A DNA stretch of 10,526 nucleotides from an uncultured Pseudomonadota bacterium (GCA_903918705.1 CAIXFP010000486.1:1-10526); one strand, 5' to 3'. Positions 1 to 6,721 are shown, counted from the stretch's first letter. A program made the numbers and translations. The notes: generated from the letters alone by a model not told the origin.

Positions 1-1446
1 AAGAACGGCGAGATCTATCCGAAGTGGTTGAACATCTCGGCGGTCAAGGACGAGAACGGCGTCACCACCCATTACGTCAGCACCCAGACCGATATCAGCG
101 AACGCAAGGCCGCGGAAGACGAGATCAAGTTTCTGGCGTTCTACGACCCCCTAACCGGCCTGCCCAACCGCCGGCTGCTGCTCGACCGCCTGCGCCAGGC
201 CCTGACAACCGGCACCCGCCGACAGAAACTGGGCGCCCTGTTGTTCATTGATCTGGACCATTTCAAGACGCTCAACGACACCCTGGGCCACGACAAGGGG
301 GATCTGCTGTTGCAACAGACGGCGCAGCGGCTGTCTTCCTGCGTGCGCGCGGGCGACACCGTGGCCCGTCTGGGCGGCGACGAGTTCGTGGTCATGCTGG
401 AAGGCTTGACCCAGATCGACATCGAAGCCGCGGAACAGGCCGAGACCGTGGGCGGAAAGATCCTCGACGCCCTCAATCAGCCCTACCAGTTGGGCGGCCA
501 TGAGCATTTCAGCGGCGCGAGCATAGGCGTGACCCTGTTCGGCCATCAGCAAAGTTCCCTGGACGAGTTGATGAAGCAGGCGGACCTGGCCATGTATCAG
601 GCCAAGTCCGGGGGCCGCAACGCCGTGCGCTTCTTCGACCCGGACATGCAGGCCGCGGTCATCGCCCGGGTGGCCCTGGAAAATGACTTGCGTGGAGCGC
701 TCCGCGAGCGGCAATTCGTTCTCCACTACCAGGCGCAGGTCGACCATGAAGGCCGGGTGACCGGGGCGGAGGCCCTGGTGCGCTGGCAGCATCCGCAACG
801 CGGCCTGGTATTCCCGGACGAATTCATTGCCTTCGCGGAGGAAACCGGCCTCATCCTGGCCCTGGGCCTTTGGGTACTGGAGGAGGCCTGCGCGCGGTTG
901 GCGGCCTGGGCCGAGGACGCGGAACTGGCGCATCTCGCCCTGGCCATCAACGTCAGCAGCCAGCAGTTGCACCAGCTGGATTTCGTCGCCCAGGTGCTGG
1001 AAGCGATACGGCGCAACGGCACCGATCCCGGCAAGCTCAAGCTGGAACTCACCGAGAGCCTCATGATGGAAAACATCGAGGACACCATCGCCAAAATGAA
1101 CGCCCTGGAAGAGAAGGGGGTGCGCTTCGCCCTGGACGATTTCGGCACCGGCTATTCTTCCCTGTCCTACCTGCGGCGATTGCCCCTGGAAAAATTGAAG
1201 ATCGACCGCTCCTTCGTCATGGACGTGCTGAACGACCCCAACGATGCGGCGATCGCGGTCACCATCATGGCGCTGGCGGACAGCCTGGGCCTGGCGGTGC
1301 TGGCCGAGGGAGTGGAAACACGGGAACAGCGGGACTTCCTGGCCAGAAATGGTTGCCTGGCCTACCAGGGGTATCTGTTCAGCCGGCCGCTGCCTCTGCA
1401 ACAGTTCGAGGCCCTGGCGCGGGAGAATCTGCGGACCCTGGCGTGA
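1..1446 (+). CDS. PAS-GGDEF-EAL c-di-GMP cyclase/phosphodiesterase, 5' partial
   Basis: The frame is open from base 1, so the N-terminus lies outside the window; 481 residues are visible. Residues about 1-40 are the end of a PAS/PAC sensor domain, closing with the usual TDISERKAAE linker. A GGDEF domain (about 45-205) carries an intact GGDEF signature at residues 125-129 and an RAGD inhibitory-site motif at 116-119, five residues upstream as expected for product inhibition. An EAL domain (about 225-475) has EAL at 257-259, the DDFGTGYSSL loop (Asp379/Asp380), KIDRSFV, AEGVET and a late Gln in AYQGYLFSRPLP. Every motif needed for c-di-GMP synthesis and hydrolysis therefore seems present. By family knowledge such proteins can do either reaction, or one activated by the other domain; the net activity cannot be read from sequence. 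The visible part has no membrane segment. It is followed by 100 bp of spacer before the next gene and shows no operon link. Confidence 0.95.
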   Translation, partial: KNGEIYPKWLNISAVKDENGVTTHYVSTQTDISERKAAEDEIKFLAFYDPLTGLPNRRLLLDRLRQALTTGTRRQKLGALLFIDLDHFKTLNDTLGHDKGDLLLQQTAQRLSSCVRAGDTVARLGGDEFVVMLEGLTQIDIEAAEQAETVGGKILDALNQPYQLGGHEHFSGASIGVTLFGHQQSSLDELMKQADLAMYQAKSGGRNAVRFFDPDMQAAVIARVALENDLRGALRERQFVLHYQAQVDHEGRVTGAEALVRWQHPQRGLVFPDEFIAFAEETGLILALGLWVLEEACARLAAWAEDAELAHLALAINVSSQQLHQLDFVAQVLEAIRRNGTDPGKLKLELTESLMMENIEDTIAKMNALEEKGVRFALDDFGTGYSSLSYLRRLPLEKLKIDRSFVMDVLNDPNDAAIAVTIMALADSLGLAVLAEGVETREQRDFLARNGCLAYQGYLFSRPLPLQQFEALARENLRTLA

Positions 1447-1546
1447 TCCCGCGTTTGCCGACGAGGGCGTTACACTGCCGCATGCGATCCGCGTGCATGA
1501 TCGATTTCAACCGCTACGGATTTACTCCCAACCCCAGCCGTTTCGC

Positions 1547-2317
1547 ATGATCCTGAGTCAAATTCTCCTCGGCACCCTGGCCGGTGGCATCTTCTCGGTG
1601 CTCCTGGCCGCCGTTTTTTCGCTGACTTCCCTGGCGCGGATGGCCCATGCGTTACTGAGTTTCTCTGTCGGCACCATGCTGGCCGTGGCCCTGCTCGACA
1701 TCCTGCCCGAGGTCGCCGCCAGCATGACCGCGCCGCAGATCGGCACCTGGCTGCTGCTGGGCCTGTTTCTGTTCTTCACCCTGGAGAAACTGGCCTACTG
1801 GCACCATGAGCACGGCGGCGACCCCGGCGCGGAGAACCTGCATTCCGATCATGCCCATCACCACCACCCGGCCGGGCCCATGGTGGTGCTGGGGGACGCC
1901 CTGCACAACTTCGTCGACGGCGTGATGATCGCCGCCGCCTTCATGCACGACACCACCATGGGTCTGGGCATCACCCTGGCGGTGTTCGTGCACGAGATTC
2001 CCCACGAGATGGGCGCCTTCATGGTGCTGCTGCATTCCGGCTACGGCCGCGCCCGCGCCCTGGCGTTGAACGTGCTGTCCGGCTCGGCGGCGGTGTTCGG
2101 TGGCCTCCTCGCCTACTTCACCCTGACCCGGGCCCAGCAGATACTTCCCTACGCACTCTGCCTGTCCGCCGCCAGCTTTATCTACATCGCCATGGCCGAC
2201 CTGGTGCCGGAACTGCACAAGCACCGGCGGACTCAGGACATCATCCAGCAACTCGTGCTGGGCATCCTCGGCGTGGCGGTGATCGCCGGACTGATGCAGG
2301 GGCTGCGGGGGGCTTGA
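1547..2317 (+). CDS. ZIP-family divalent metal transporter
   Basis: This 256-residue inner-membrane protein has several hydrophobic segments separated by a histidine-rich cytoplasmic-type loop (residues about 86-111, with a HAHHHH run). The two ZIP metal-site helices are plain: HNFVDG at residues 120-125 and HEIPHE at 149-154. These match the conserved transmembrane helices IV and V that bind Zn2+ or Fe2+ in the family. Length fits bacterial ZIPs (about 230-310 residues). ZIP proteins import zinc, iron or other divalent metals into the cytoplasm; which metal is moved cannot be told here. The ATG at 1547 was chosen because the hydrophobic first helix begins there, although the frame stays open far upstream inside the previous gene's antiphase. 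No clear Shine-Dalgarno is visible. It converges on the cytochrome gene with only 10 bp between the stop codons. Confidence 0.9.
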   Translation: MILSQILLGTLAGGIFSVLLAAVFSLTSLARMAHALLSFSVGTMLAVALLDILPEVAASMTAPQIGTWLLLGLFLFFTLEKLAYWHHEHGGDPGAENLHSDHAHHHHPAGPMVVLGDALHNFVDGVMIAAAFMHDTTMGLGITLAVFVHEIPHEMGAFMVLLHSGYGRARALALNVLSGSAAVFGGLLAYFTLTRAQQILPYALCLSAASFIYIAMADLVPELHKHRRTQDIIQQLVLGILGVAVIAGLMQGLRGA

Positions 2318-2327
2318 ACTGCCCCGC

Positions 2328-2681
2328 CTAACGGCGCGAGCGGGCGGGCGCGACTTTCCGGGAGGCGTAGAACGCCCCGATGTCGGCGATGTCCTGGGGG
2401 TCCATCCCGTCCGTCAGCATGGCCTGCATGGGATGGGTCGAGCGCTGGTCCGCCTTGTAGGCGTGCATCTGCTGGAGGAATAGGGCTTCACTTTGTCCGG
2501 CCAGGCGCGGCGTGCCCAGGCGAGTCTCGTTGCCATCCGGGCCATGGCAGCCCGTGCAATACAGGGACTTGCGGGCGCCCTCCGCGGGATTCCCGCCGGC
2601 CAGCGCGACCGCGCATCCGAGTTGTCCCAGCAGCAAGGTAAGACCCAGGCGGGCGAGCGCATTGGTGGCTTGACGGTTCAT
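2328..2681 (-). CDS. small class I monohaem cytochrome c
   Basis: The 117-residue product starts with a Sec-type signal (basic start, hydrophobic residues about 12-28, likely cleavage after ALA at 26-28). One haem-binding CTGCH motif lies at residues 42-46, and there is a methionine-containing segment HPMQAML (Met85 or Met88 as the axial ligand). The ending pattern DPQDIADIGAFYASRK is typical of cytochrome c4/c553-type single domains. It should be exported, haem-attached and act as a periplasmic electron carrier. One domain instead of the two of classic c4 means it is best called c553-like or a half-c4. The start is supported by AAGGGAA at 2688-2694, six bases from the ATG. No oxidase or reductase gene lies next to it, so its redox partner is unknown. 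A GC hairpin (2305-2310 with 2322-2327) spans the convergent stop codons but has no T-run. Confidence 0.87.
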   Translation of the reverse strand: MNRQATNALARLGLTLLLGQLGCAVALAGGNPAEGARKSLYCTGCHGPDGNETRLGTPRLAGQSEALFLQQMHAYKADQRSTHPMQAMLTDGMDPQDIADIGAFYASRKVAPARSRR

Positions 2682-2838
2682 GTCCGGTTCCCTTGGGAAA
2701 AAGCGGGGTTGTACTCTTTTCTTGCCGGTGTGCGCGGGCCGGGGAGGTAAAGGTTGGAGTGAACGGGTAAATCCATGTAAAGCCGTGGCTGCCAGGTGTC
2801 GGCGCCCGTTCCGCCGCGTGAGGAATGCGTTACGGGCC

Positions 2839-2870
2839 TTAAGTGTCGGTTAAGTTTTCCCATGAATAAT
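2839..2870 (+). promoter_or_regulatory. candidate activated promoter with 11-bp direct repeat
   Basis: TTAAGT occurs at 2839-2844 and again at 2850-2855, an 11-bp period, which is the spacing of half-sites bound by OmpR/PhoB-type regulators. A -10-like AATAAT lies at 2865-2870 and there is no good -35, a layout typical of activator-dependent promoters. The predicted transcript would start near 2877, about 50 bases before the downstream ATG. The repeat and spacing are seen directly; the regulator is inference. The rest of the 2682-2929 spacer shows nothing I can name. Confidence 0.35.
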
Positions 2871-2929
2871 CCGCACTGCCGAATCCGATCGTGGACGGTA
2901 GTTCACCCAACACCCTCTAGGAGAAACAC

Positions 2930-3142
2930 ATGAGCAAGACTCTGATCGCCCTGCTGACCGCCGCTTCCTTCTTCGCCCTGGGCGCTGCCCAAGCCGCTGA
3001 CGCCCCCATGGACAAGCCCGCCGCCGAAGCCAAGAAAGATGACGGCGCCAAGCCCGCCAAGAAGGCCAAGCACCACGCCAAGAAAAAGGCCGCCAAGAAG
3101 GCTGAAGAGAAGCCCGCCGCTGACGCCGCCGCCGCCAAGTAA
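2930..3142 (+). CDS. small secreted Lys/Ala/His-rich protein, Asr-like in composition
   Basis: This 70-residue protein has a textbook Sec signal peptide (MSKTLIALL...AAQA, cleavage after residue 22). The mature part is 48 residues made almost only of Ala, Lys, Asp/Glu and Pro, with KKAKHHAKKKAAKK in the middle. No folded domain is recognisable and it is probably disordered and polycationic. In length, export signal and composition it resembles the enterobacterial acid-shock protein Asr, a periplasmic protein induced by acid and phosphate starvation. Such composition can arise independently, so homology is not claimed. The start is firm: AGGAG at 2919-2923 is six bases from the ATG. It is monocistronic, with its own candidate promoter and a strong terminator 15 bases after the stop. 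A histone H1-like role is unlikely because of the signal peptide. Confidence 0.8.
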   Translation: MSKTLIALLTAASFFALGAAQAADAPMDKPAAEAKKDDGAKPAKKAKHHAKKKAAKKAEEKPAADAAAAK

Positions 3143-3157
3143 TCGGCACTAGCAGCG

Positions 3158-3193
3158 AAAAAACCGGGCGACCCAGGTCGCCCGGTTTTTTTT
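3158..3193. terminator. bidirectional intrinsic terminator
   Basis: A 9-bp perfect GC stem (CCGGGCGAC at 3164-3172 with GTCGCCCGG at 3177-3185) closes a CCAG loop. It is preceded by six A and followed by eight T, so it can end transcription from both sides. It sits between the convergent small secreted-protein gene and arfB. Confidence 0.92.
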
Positions 3194-3212
3194 CGCCTGG
3201 CGGAGCGCACGC

Positions 3213-3617
3213 CTATTCGCCGACCCGCCCTCTCCCGGCCTTCAACGCGGCATGCCGCGCCTTGTTTTCCAGGCGTTTGTTGTTGGCGCCGCGACTGGGC
3301 CGGGTGGGGCGGCGCGGCTTCGGGACCGCGGCGGCGCGAATGATCAGTTCATGGAGCCGACGCAGGGCCGCGTCGCGGTTCTTCTCCAGGCTGCGGAATT
3401 CCTGGGCCTTGATGACCACCACGCCGTCCTTGCTGATGCGCTGGTCGCCGAGTTTCAGGAGTCGCTCGCAAATTTCCCCGGGCAGCATGGACGCGGCGAT
3501 GTCGAAGCGCAGGTGCACGGCATTGGCCACCTTGTTGACGTTCTGGCCGCCGGCACCCTGGGCACGGATTGCGATGATTTCGATGGCTGCGCTGGGGAGG
3601 GTGAAATGGAGGCGCAT
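3213..3617 (-). CDS. arfB: alternative ribosome-rescue factor / peptidyl-tRNA hydrolase ArfB
   Basis: The 134-residue protein carries the release-factor GGQ motif at residues 23-25 within RAQGAGGQNVNKV, the signature of the ArfB (YaeJ) and ICT1 family. After a compact domain to about residue 100 comes a long basic tail rich in Arg and Lys (PKPRRPTRPSRGANNKR...). In the family this tail enters the empty mRNA channel of a stalled ribosome so that GGQ can hydrolyse the peptidyl-tRNA. Length is close to the E. coli protein (140). The frame is open 31 codons further upstream, but the ATG at 3617 gives the usual MRL...LP start, so I chose it; no strong Shine-Dalgarno is visible. It ends at the bidirectional terminator and diverges from the gene at 3808. 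Confidence 0.93.
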   Translation of the reverse strand: MRLHFTLPSAAIEIIAIRAQGAGGQNVNKVANAVHLRFDIAASMLPGEICERLLKLGDQRISKDGVVVIKAQEFRSLEKNRDAALRRLHELIIRAAAVPKPRRPTRPSRGANNKRLENKARHAALKAGRGRVGE

Positions 3618-3647
3618 TGGTGCGGGCACAAGGTGATTCGACGACCG

Positions 3648-3694
3648 ATTGTAGGGGCGGGAACGCGACGTGGCACGCACGGTCCGGCTATAGT
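3648..3694. promoter_or_regulatory. overlapping divergent promoters, arfB (-) and 3741/3808 genes (+)
   Basis: On the minus strand, TACAAT (3648-3653) and GTGCCA (3671-3676) are 17 bp apart and would give an arfB leader of about 25 bases. On the plus strand TATAGT (3689-3694) is a good -10 with a poor -35; its start would fall near 3701, about 40 bases before the ATG at 3741. Both are read by eye against the sigma70 consensus. Confidence 0.4.
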
Positions 3695-3740
3695 CTTCAT
3701 GCGGCGCCAAGGGTCGCGCAACTTACGATCGGAGAACGAC

Positions 3741-3815
3741 ATGCGCAATCGGATTTGCCTGTGGACGGATTTGTCGGGCATCGGCGCGGCGGACCCGGCC
3801 ACCCACCATGCCTGA
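3741..3815 (+). CDS. 24-codon leader ORF overlapping the next gene
   Basis: A short ORF begins with ATG at 3741, six bases after GGAG (3731-3734), and ends with TGA at 3813-3815. That stop is inside the downstream gene, whose ATG is at 3808, an 8-bp overlap in another frame. The downstream start has no visible Shine-Dalgarno of its own, so translation of this ORF could deliver ribosomes to it (translational coupling). The peptide begins MRNRICLWTDLSGIG and has no recognisable domain or signal. Coding status is inferred only from the ribosome-binding site and the overlap; chance is possible at this length. Confidence 0.35.
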   Translation: MRNRICLWTDLSGIGAADPATHHA

Positions 3816-4215
3816 ATTGATCCCTTCGGCCCGGCCCGGCACGCTCCTGGAGCGGCGCCTCACCCTGATCGGCTTCCTCATCCTGGTGGCCGGCCTGACC
3901 GCCGCCGCCGTCATCTACCTGACCGCGACGGACGTGGGTGGCGACGTCTATGCCTATGACATCGGCGGCGGCGCTTATGCCACCGCTCCCGGAGATTCCA
4001 AGGTCTATCGCCATGACGTGGAACTCTACGGCGGCAAGGCGGCGCTCCTGGCGGACGATTTCAACCGCTGGTTCGCGGGACTCTGGCAAGGGCGCCGGCT
4101 GGCCTACACCCTGGCCGTGCTTTCCATCGCCGCCGCCGCCGTCTGCCTCCTGGCGGCACGGCAATTGGCGCGGGTCGCGGCTCAGGAACGCCGCATCCGC
4201 CAGCCGGAGGGCTGA
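3808..4215 (+). CDS. conserved-style membrane protein of unknown function, two TM segments
   Basis: I do not recognise this 135-residue protein. It has two clear membrane helices, residues about 19-40 (LTLIGFLILVAGLTAAAVIY) and about 98-117 (LAYTLAVLSIAAAAVCLLAA). Between them lie about 57 hydrophilic residues with a DVYAYDIGGGAYA stretch and several Tyr, Asp and Gly. Arg-rich flanks on the outer sides of both helices (ERR at 15-17; RQLAR near 118) suggest both ends are cytoplasmic and the middle is periplasmic. The codon pattern and continuous frame support a real gene. The ATG at 3808 lies just upstream of the first helix but lacks a Shine-Dalgarno and may depend on the overlapping leader ORF. 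A 112-bp spacer with a hairpin follows before the kinase gene, so an operon with the two-component pair is possible but not shown. Confidence 0.65.
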   Translation: MPELIPSARPGTLLERRLTLIGFLILVAGLTAAAVIYLTATDVGGDVYAYDIGGGAYATAPGDSKVYRHDVELYGGKAALLADDFNRWFAGLWQGRRLAYTLAVLSIAAAAVCLLAARQLARVAAQERRIRQPEG

Positions 4216-4232
4216 GCGCCGACAGTCCGTCG

Positions 4233-4256
4233 GATTCGCCCGCTTCGGGCGGAATC
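4233..4256. other. GC-rich hairpin between the membrane gene and the kinase gene
   Basis: GATTC-GCCCG (4233-4242) pairs with CGGGC-(G)-GAATC (4246-4256) around a CTT loop, ten base pairs with one bulged G. It has no following T-run, so it would be a weak intrinsic terminator at most. It could be an attenuating or RNA-stabilising hairpin. Confidence 0.4.
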
Positions 4257-4327
4257 GGCGGCAGGAATCGCCGCGCCCGCCGCCCAGCCGTTACAGTAGC
4301 GCACCCTCATTGCCCGTACCCGGAAGG

Positions 4328-5608
4328 ATGCCAACCGCCACCATCGATTGCTCCGTCGCCGCCTCGCTCCAGGCCCGAGATTCCTCTTCCCCGCCGCGCG
4401 CGGCGCGCCTGTCCCTCTCGCTGCCCGTTGTGGCCGCGGGCGCCTTGCCGGCCGGGTTCGGCGACATCCACTCCTGCTGGCCCGACAGCGCGATTATCGC
4501 TGGCATCGTCCTGGCGGGTGCCCTGGCCTATGTGGTCGCGCGCCAGCGTGCCCGGGCCCGATCCCTGGAACAGGCGGTGGACAACGTACCGATGCTGATC
4601 GCCTACATCGATGCCGATGCGCGCTTTCGCTTCAACAATCATGCCTATTTCGTGACCTATGGCATGACCCCGAAGCAACTCCATGGCCGTCCTGTGCGGG
4701 AAATCTTCGGGGCAGAGGGCTACCGCGCGTTGCAGCCCTACCTGGAGCAGGCGCTATCCGGCCAGCGCGTCGAATTCGAACTGTCCCTGGATCAGGGCCG
4801 GGGCGCGCGGGATCTGGCCGTACTTTTCGTGCCCGACGCGGCGGGCGCGATGCGCGGCCTCTATGCCCTCATCACCGACATCTCAGAGCGCCGTGCGGCG
4901 GAACGGCAGGCAGCGGAGCAGCAGCGGGAACTGGCCCAGGTATCCCGCCTCGCCAGCCTGGGCGAGATCACCAATGAGATTGCGCACCAGATCAACCAGC
5001 CCCTGGCCGCCATCGCCATGTTCAGCAACGCGGCGCAGCGCACCCTGGACAAGGGCGGCGATTTGGGCAAACTACGCGACTGGATGGAAACCATCAATGC
5101 CCAGGCCAAGCGGGCCAGCGAGGTGGTGCAGAGACTGCGTCGCTTCGCTTACCAGGGTGAAATCCGGTCGACATCCCTGGATTTGAATGACGCGGTGCGC
5201 GAAGCGGCCGGACTGCTGGAATCCGATGCCCGCGCCCGCCAGGTGGAACTCCACCTGGATCTGGGCGAATTGCCACCCGTGCTGGCGGCGGCCATCCTGA
5301 TGGAGCAGGTTATTTACAACTTGCTCCACAATGCCCTGCGCTTCGCATCCGGCCAGGGGCGGTCTGGCCGGGTGGCGCTGCGCAGCCATGCCGACCGGTC
5401 TCGGGTCTGGGTCGAAGTCAGCGCCGGGCCGGCGGTGGACGGGGATAATTACCCGATTGAGCCCGGACCGGACCAGATCGAGAGTTTTGGCGTGGGTCTG
5501 TCCATCAGCCGAGGAATCGTCACCAGCTATGGCGGCAATATAATCTGCCGGCAAAACCAAGCTGGAGGTTCACGGGTGAGCATTTTTCTGCCGAGGCTGG
5601 AACCATGA
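4328..5608 (+). CDS. membrane PAS histidine kinase (FixL-type), atypical G1 box
   Basis: The 426-residue product has a weakly hydrophobic N-terminal stretch (about 28-43), one solid membrane helix (54-71), then a PAS domain (about 80-190) ending in ITDISERRAAE. A HisKA dimerisation domain with the phospho-acceptor His220 in EIAHQINQPLAAI follows, the H-box style of FixL-like kinases. The ATPase domain has an N-box (NLLHNA, Asn331/Asn335) and a G2 box (GVGLSISR from 388). The G1 box, normally DxGxG, reads SAGPA at 365-369, and the F-box Phe residues are not evident. The Asp of G1 normally contacts adenine, so kinase activity may be altered. It should sense a signal through PAS and phosphorylate the regulator it overlaps by 4 bp (ATGA at 5605-5608). 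PAS lacks an obvious haem or flavin signature that I can name. The start is uncertain: ATG 4328 has GGAAGG abutting it with no spacing, and the frame is open upstream. Confidence 0.85.
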   Translation: MPTATIDCSVAASLQARDSSSPPRAARLSLSLPVVAAGALPAGFGDIHSCWPDSAIIAGIVLAGALAYVVARQRARARSLEQAVDNVPMLIAYIDADARFRFNNHAYFVTYGMTPKQLHGRPVREIFGAEGYRALQPYLEQALSGQRVEFELSLDQGRGARDLAVLFVPDAAGAMRGLYALITDISERRAAERQAAEQQRELAQVSRLASLGEITNEIAHQINQPLAAIAMFSNAAQRTLDKGGDLGKLRDWMETINAQAKRASEVVQRLRRFAYQGEIRSTSLDLNDAVREAAGLLESDARARQVELHLDLGELPPVLAAAILMEQVIYNLLHNALRFASGQGRSGRVALRSHADRSRVWVEVSAGPAVDGDNYPIEPGPDQIESFGVGLSISRGIVTSYGGNIICRQNQAGGSRVSIFLPRLEP

Positions 5609-6219
5609 ATACAGGCGCAATCGTACACATCGTGGATGACGACGCGGCGATCCGCGAGGGGCTGTGCGCCTTGTTGAGCACGGTTTCGATCGAGGCGCGG
5701 GCGTACGCCTCCGCCGGCGAATTCCTCGACATCGCCAGTCCCGGCATGGGAGGTTGTCTGGTGCTCGACGTGCGCATGCCCGGAATGAACGGCCTGGAAC
5801 TGCAACAGGTTCTGAACGAACGTGAGATTCGCATTCCCGTCATCGTCATCAGCGGCCATGGCGACGTGCCCATGGCGGTACGGGCAATGAAGGCCGGAGC
5901 AGTGGATTTCCTGCTCAAGCCGTTCAACGAGCAGGATCTTCTAGATCGCGTCGTCGCCGCCATCAGCAGCCACAACCAGGACAGCCGACGCGACCAGGAG
6001 GCTCGGGACGCCGCCGCCCGCTTCTCCAGCCTGACCCCGCGGGAACGGGAAATCCTGGCGCAGATCATGAATTGCCAGCACAGCAAGGGCATCGCCCACG
6101 TGCTCAACATCAGCAAGAAGACCGTGGATGTCCACCGTTACAACATCATGCGCAAGACCGGTGCCCGCAACCTGTCCGAGCTGGTGCAGTTGTGCCTGAT
6201 GGCCGGCGACGTGGTTTAG
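5605..6219 (+). CDS. FixJ/NarL-family response regulator
   Basis: The 204-residue regulator has a receiver domain (residues 1-120) with the acidic pocket Asp11-13, phospho-acceptor Asp55 in VLDVRMPGMNG, Ser83 in VISGHGD and Lys105 in LLKPF, all conserved. The C-terminal LuxR-type DNA-binding domain starts at SLTPREREIL (about 142) and has a helix-turn-helix GIAHVLNISKKTVDVHRYNIMRKTGA. SGHGDVPMAVRAMKAGAVDFLLKPF is the style of FixJ, TtrR and similar aerobic/anaerobic or catabolic regulators. Its ATG overlaps the kinase stop codon (ATGA), and GAGG at 5593-5596 provides a ribosome site, so the two are cotranslated as a pair. Targets are not known. The composite elements at 6296 and 6779 lie close by and are candidates. 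Confidence 0.93.
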   Translation: MNTGAIVHIVDDDAAIREGLCALLSTVSIEARAYASAGEFLDIASPGMGGCLVLDVRMPGMNGLELQQVLNEREIRIPVIVISGHGDVPMAVRAMKAGAVDFLLKPFNEQDLLDRVVAAISSHNQDSRRDQEARDAAARFSSLTPREREILAQIMNCQHSKGIAHVLNISKKTVDVHRYNIMRKTGARNLSELVQLCLMAGDVV

Positions 6220-6295
6220 TGGCTGGTCATAGGTTGGAAGCGTTACGACCGGGGCCGCCGTTCATGGCGACCAGCAAAGCCCGGCGGGTTGGCGC

Positions 6296-6335
6296 TAAAG
6301 AATTCCTTATCCGCGCTAAAGAACCCGACCATTCC
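6296..6335 (+). promoter_or_regulatory. composite cis-element, copy 1 (dyad A + box B)
   Basis: Dyad A, TAAAGAATTCCTTA (6296-6309), pairs in six of seven positions about its centre. Box B, TAAAGAACCCGACCATTCC, runs 6317-6335. The same pair, with dyad A inverted, stands at 6779-6818 with identical centre-to-box spacing (14.5 bp). A -10-like TACGCT at 6354-6359 with no -35 would place box B at an activator position. Within box A/B, GCGCTAAAGAA also occurs twice exactly 21 bp apart (6292-6302, 6313-6323), two helical turns. This is most of what the 6220-6426 spacer holds. Confidence 0.55.
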
Positions 6336-6426
6336 CATCCTCTCCCGGACCGCTACGCTTAGTAGCCAGGACACGCCCGAACGTGGTCGCGAGGGACGCG
6401 GCGTGTGACCCGGTGAAGAGGACAGG

Positions 6427-6699
6427 ATGATGAGCGAGAACTATGTGGTCGACTGGCAGGTGGCCGATGCGTGCAAACCCGTCGCCTCCTTCATCGCCGT
6501 CAGCATGCAGGGCCGCAAGGCCGGCCTGTATCGCATCAAGCAGGTCATGCAGGAAGGGGTGCTGTTATTTCATGGCGCCATTTCGTTTCCGGTGGGCACC
6601 CGCCTGGAAATCGAGGTTTCTCACGGCATCGTGCCCGGCGTGCGGCCCAGCGGCAGGGTCGTGGCCAACGACCAGCGCGGCGTCAGTCTGGCCTGGTAA
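6427..6699 (+). CDS. small PilZ-like beta-barrel protein, c-di-GMP motif degenerate
   Basis: The 90-residue protein is predicted to be mostly beta strands and soluble. Its second half resembles the PilZ fold: a turn VMQEGVLLF followed by a PVGTRLEIEV strand, then SGRVVANDQRGVSLAW, matching the usual closing strands of PilZ domains. The canonical c-di-GMP motifs RxxxR and (D/N)xSxxG are not intact: there is GRKAGLYR, and KQVMQEG in place of the second motif. If it is PilZ it may not bind c-di-GMP, as with several non-binding PilZ proteins. GAAGAGGA at 6415-6422 is a good ribosome site and serves either of the tandem ATGs (6427, 6430). It lies 207 bp after the regulator gene with its own candidate regulatory element, and may be a separate transcript. 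The fold call is by pattern and uncertain; the gene itself is well supported. Confidence 0.55.
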   Translation: MMSENYVVDWQVADACKPVASFIAVSMQGRKAGLYRIKQVMQEGVLLFHGAISFPVGTRLEIEVSHGIVPGVRPSGRVVANDQRGVSLAW

Positions 6700-6721
6700 C
6701 CCCATGCCGGCCTGATTTGCC

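Noticed and set aside
151..1401. Long open frame on the minus strand, over 400 codons
   Set aside because: It lies wholly antisense to the GGDEF-EAL gene, has Gln/His-rich low-information sequence without domains, and is explained by high GC content and codon bias of the sense gene.
2305..2327. Hairpin at the ZIP/cytochrome c convergent stops as a terminator
   Set aside because: A 6-bp stem with an 11-base loop and no T-run on either strand; too weak to list as a terminator.
2678..2863. 61-codon minus-strand ORF upstream of the cytochrome gene
   Set aside because: No ribosome site, no recognisable protein features, and it overlaps the promoter region of the gene at 2930.
3671..3685. TGGCACG as a sigma54 -24 element
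   Set aside because: The matching TTGC at -12 is absent, and the same bases serve as a reasonable -35 for arfB on the other strand.
3252..3815. 187-codon plus-strand frame across arfB
   Set aside because: It is antisense to arfB, which has clear motifs; only the last 24 codons, with their own ribosome site, were kept as a possible leader ORF.
6296..6324. TAAAG boxes as sigma28 (FliA) -35 elements
   Set aside because: The required GCCGATAA-like -10 is not found at the 11-bp spacing from any copy; GTCGATAA at 6833-6840 is too far from the TAAAG at 6800.
6264..6362. 32-codon ORF starting MATSKARRVGAKEF in the spacer before the PilZ-like gene
   Set aside because: It has no ribosome site, and its AKE repeats simply reflect the repeated GCGCTAAAGAA DNA of the cis-element.
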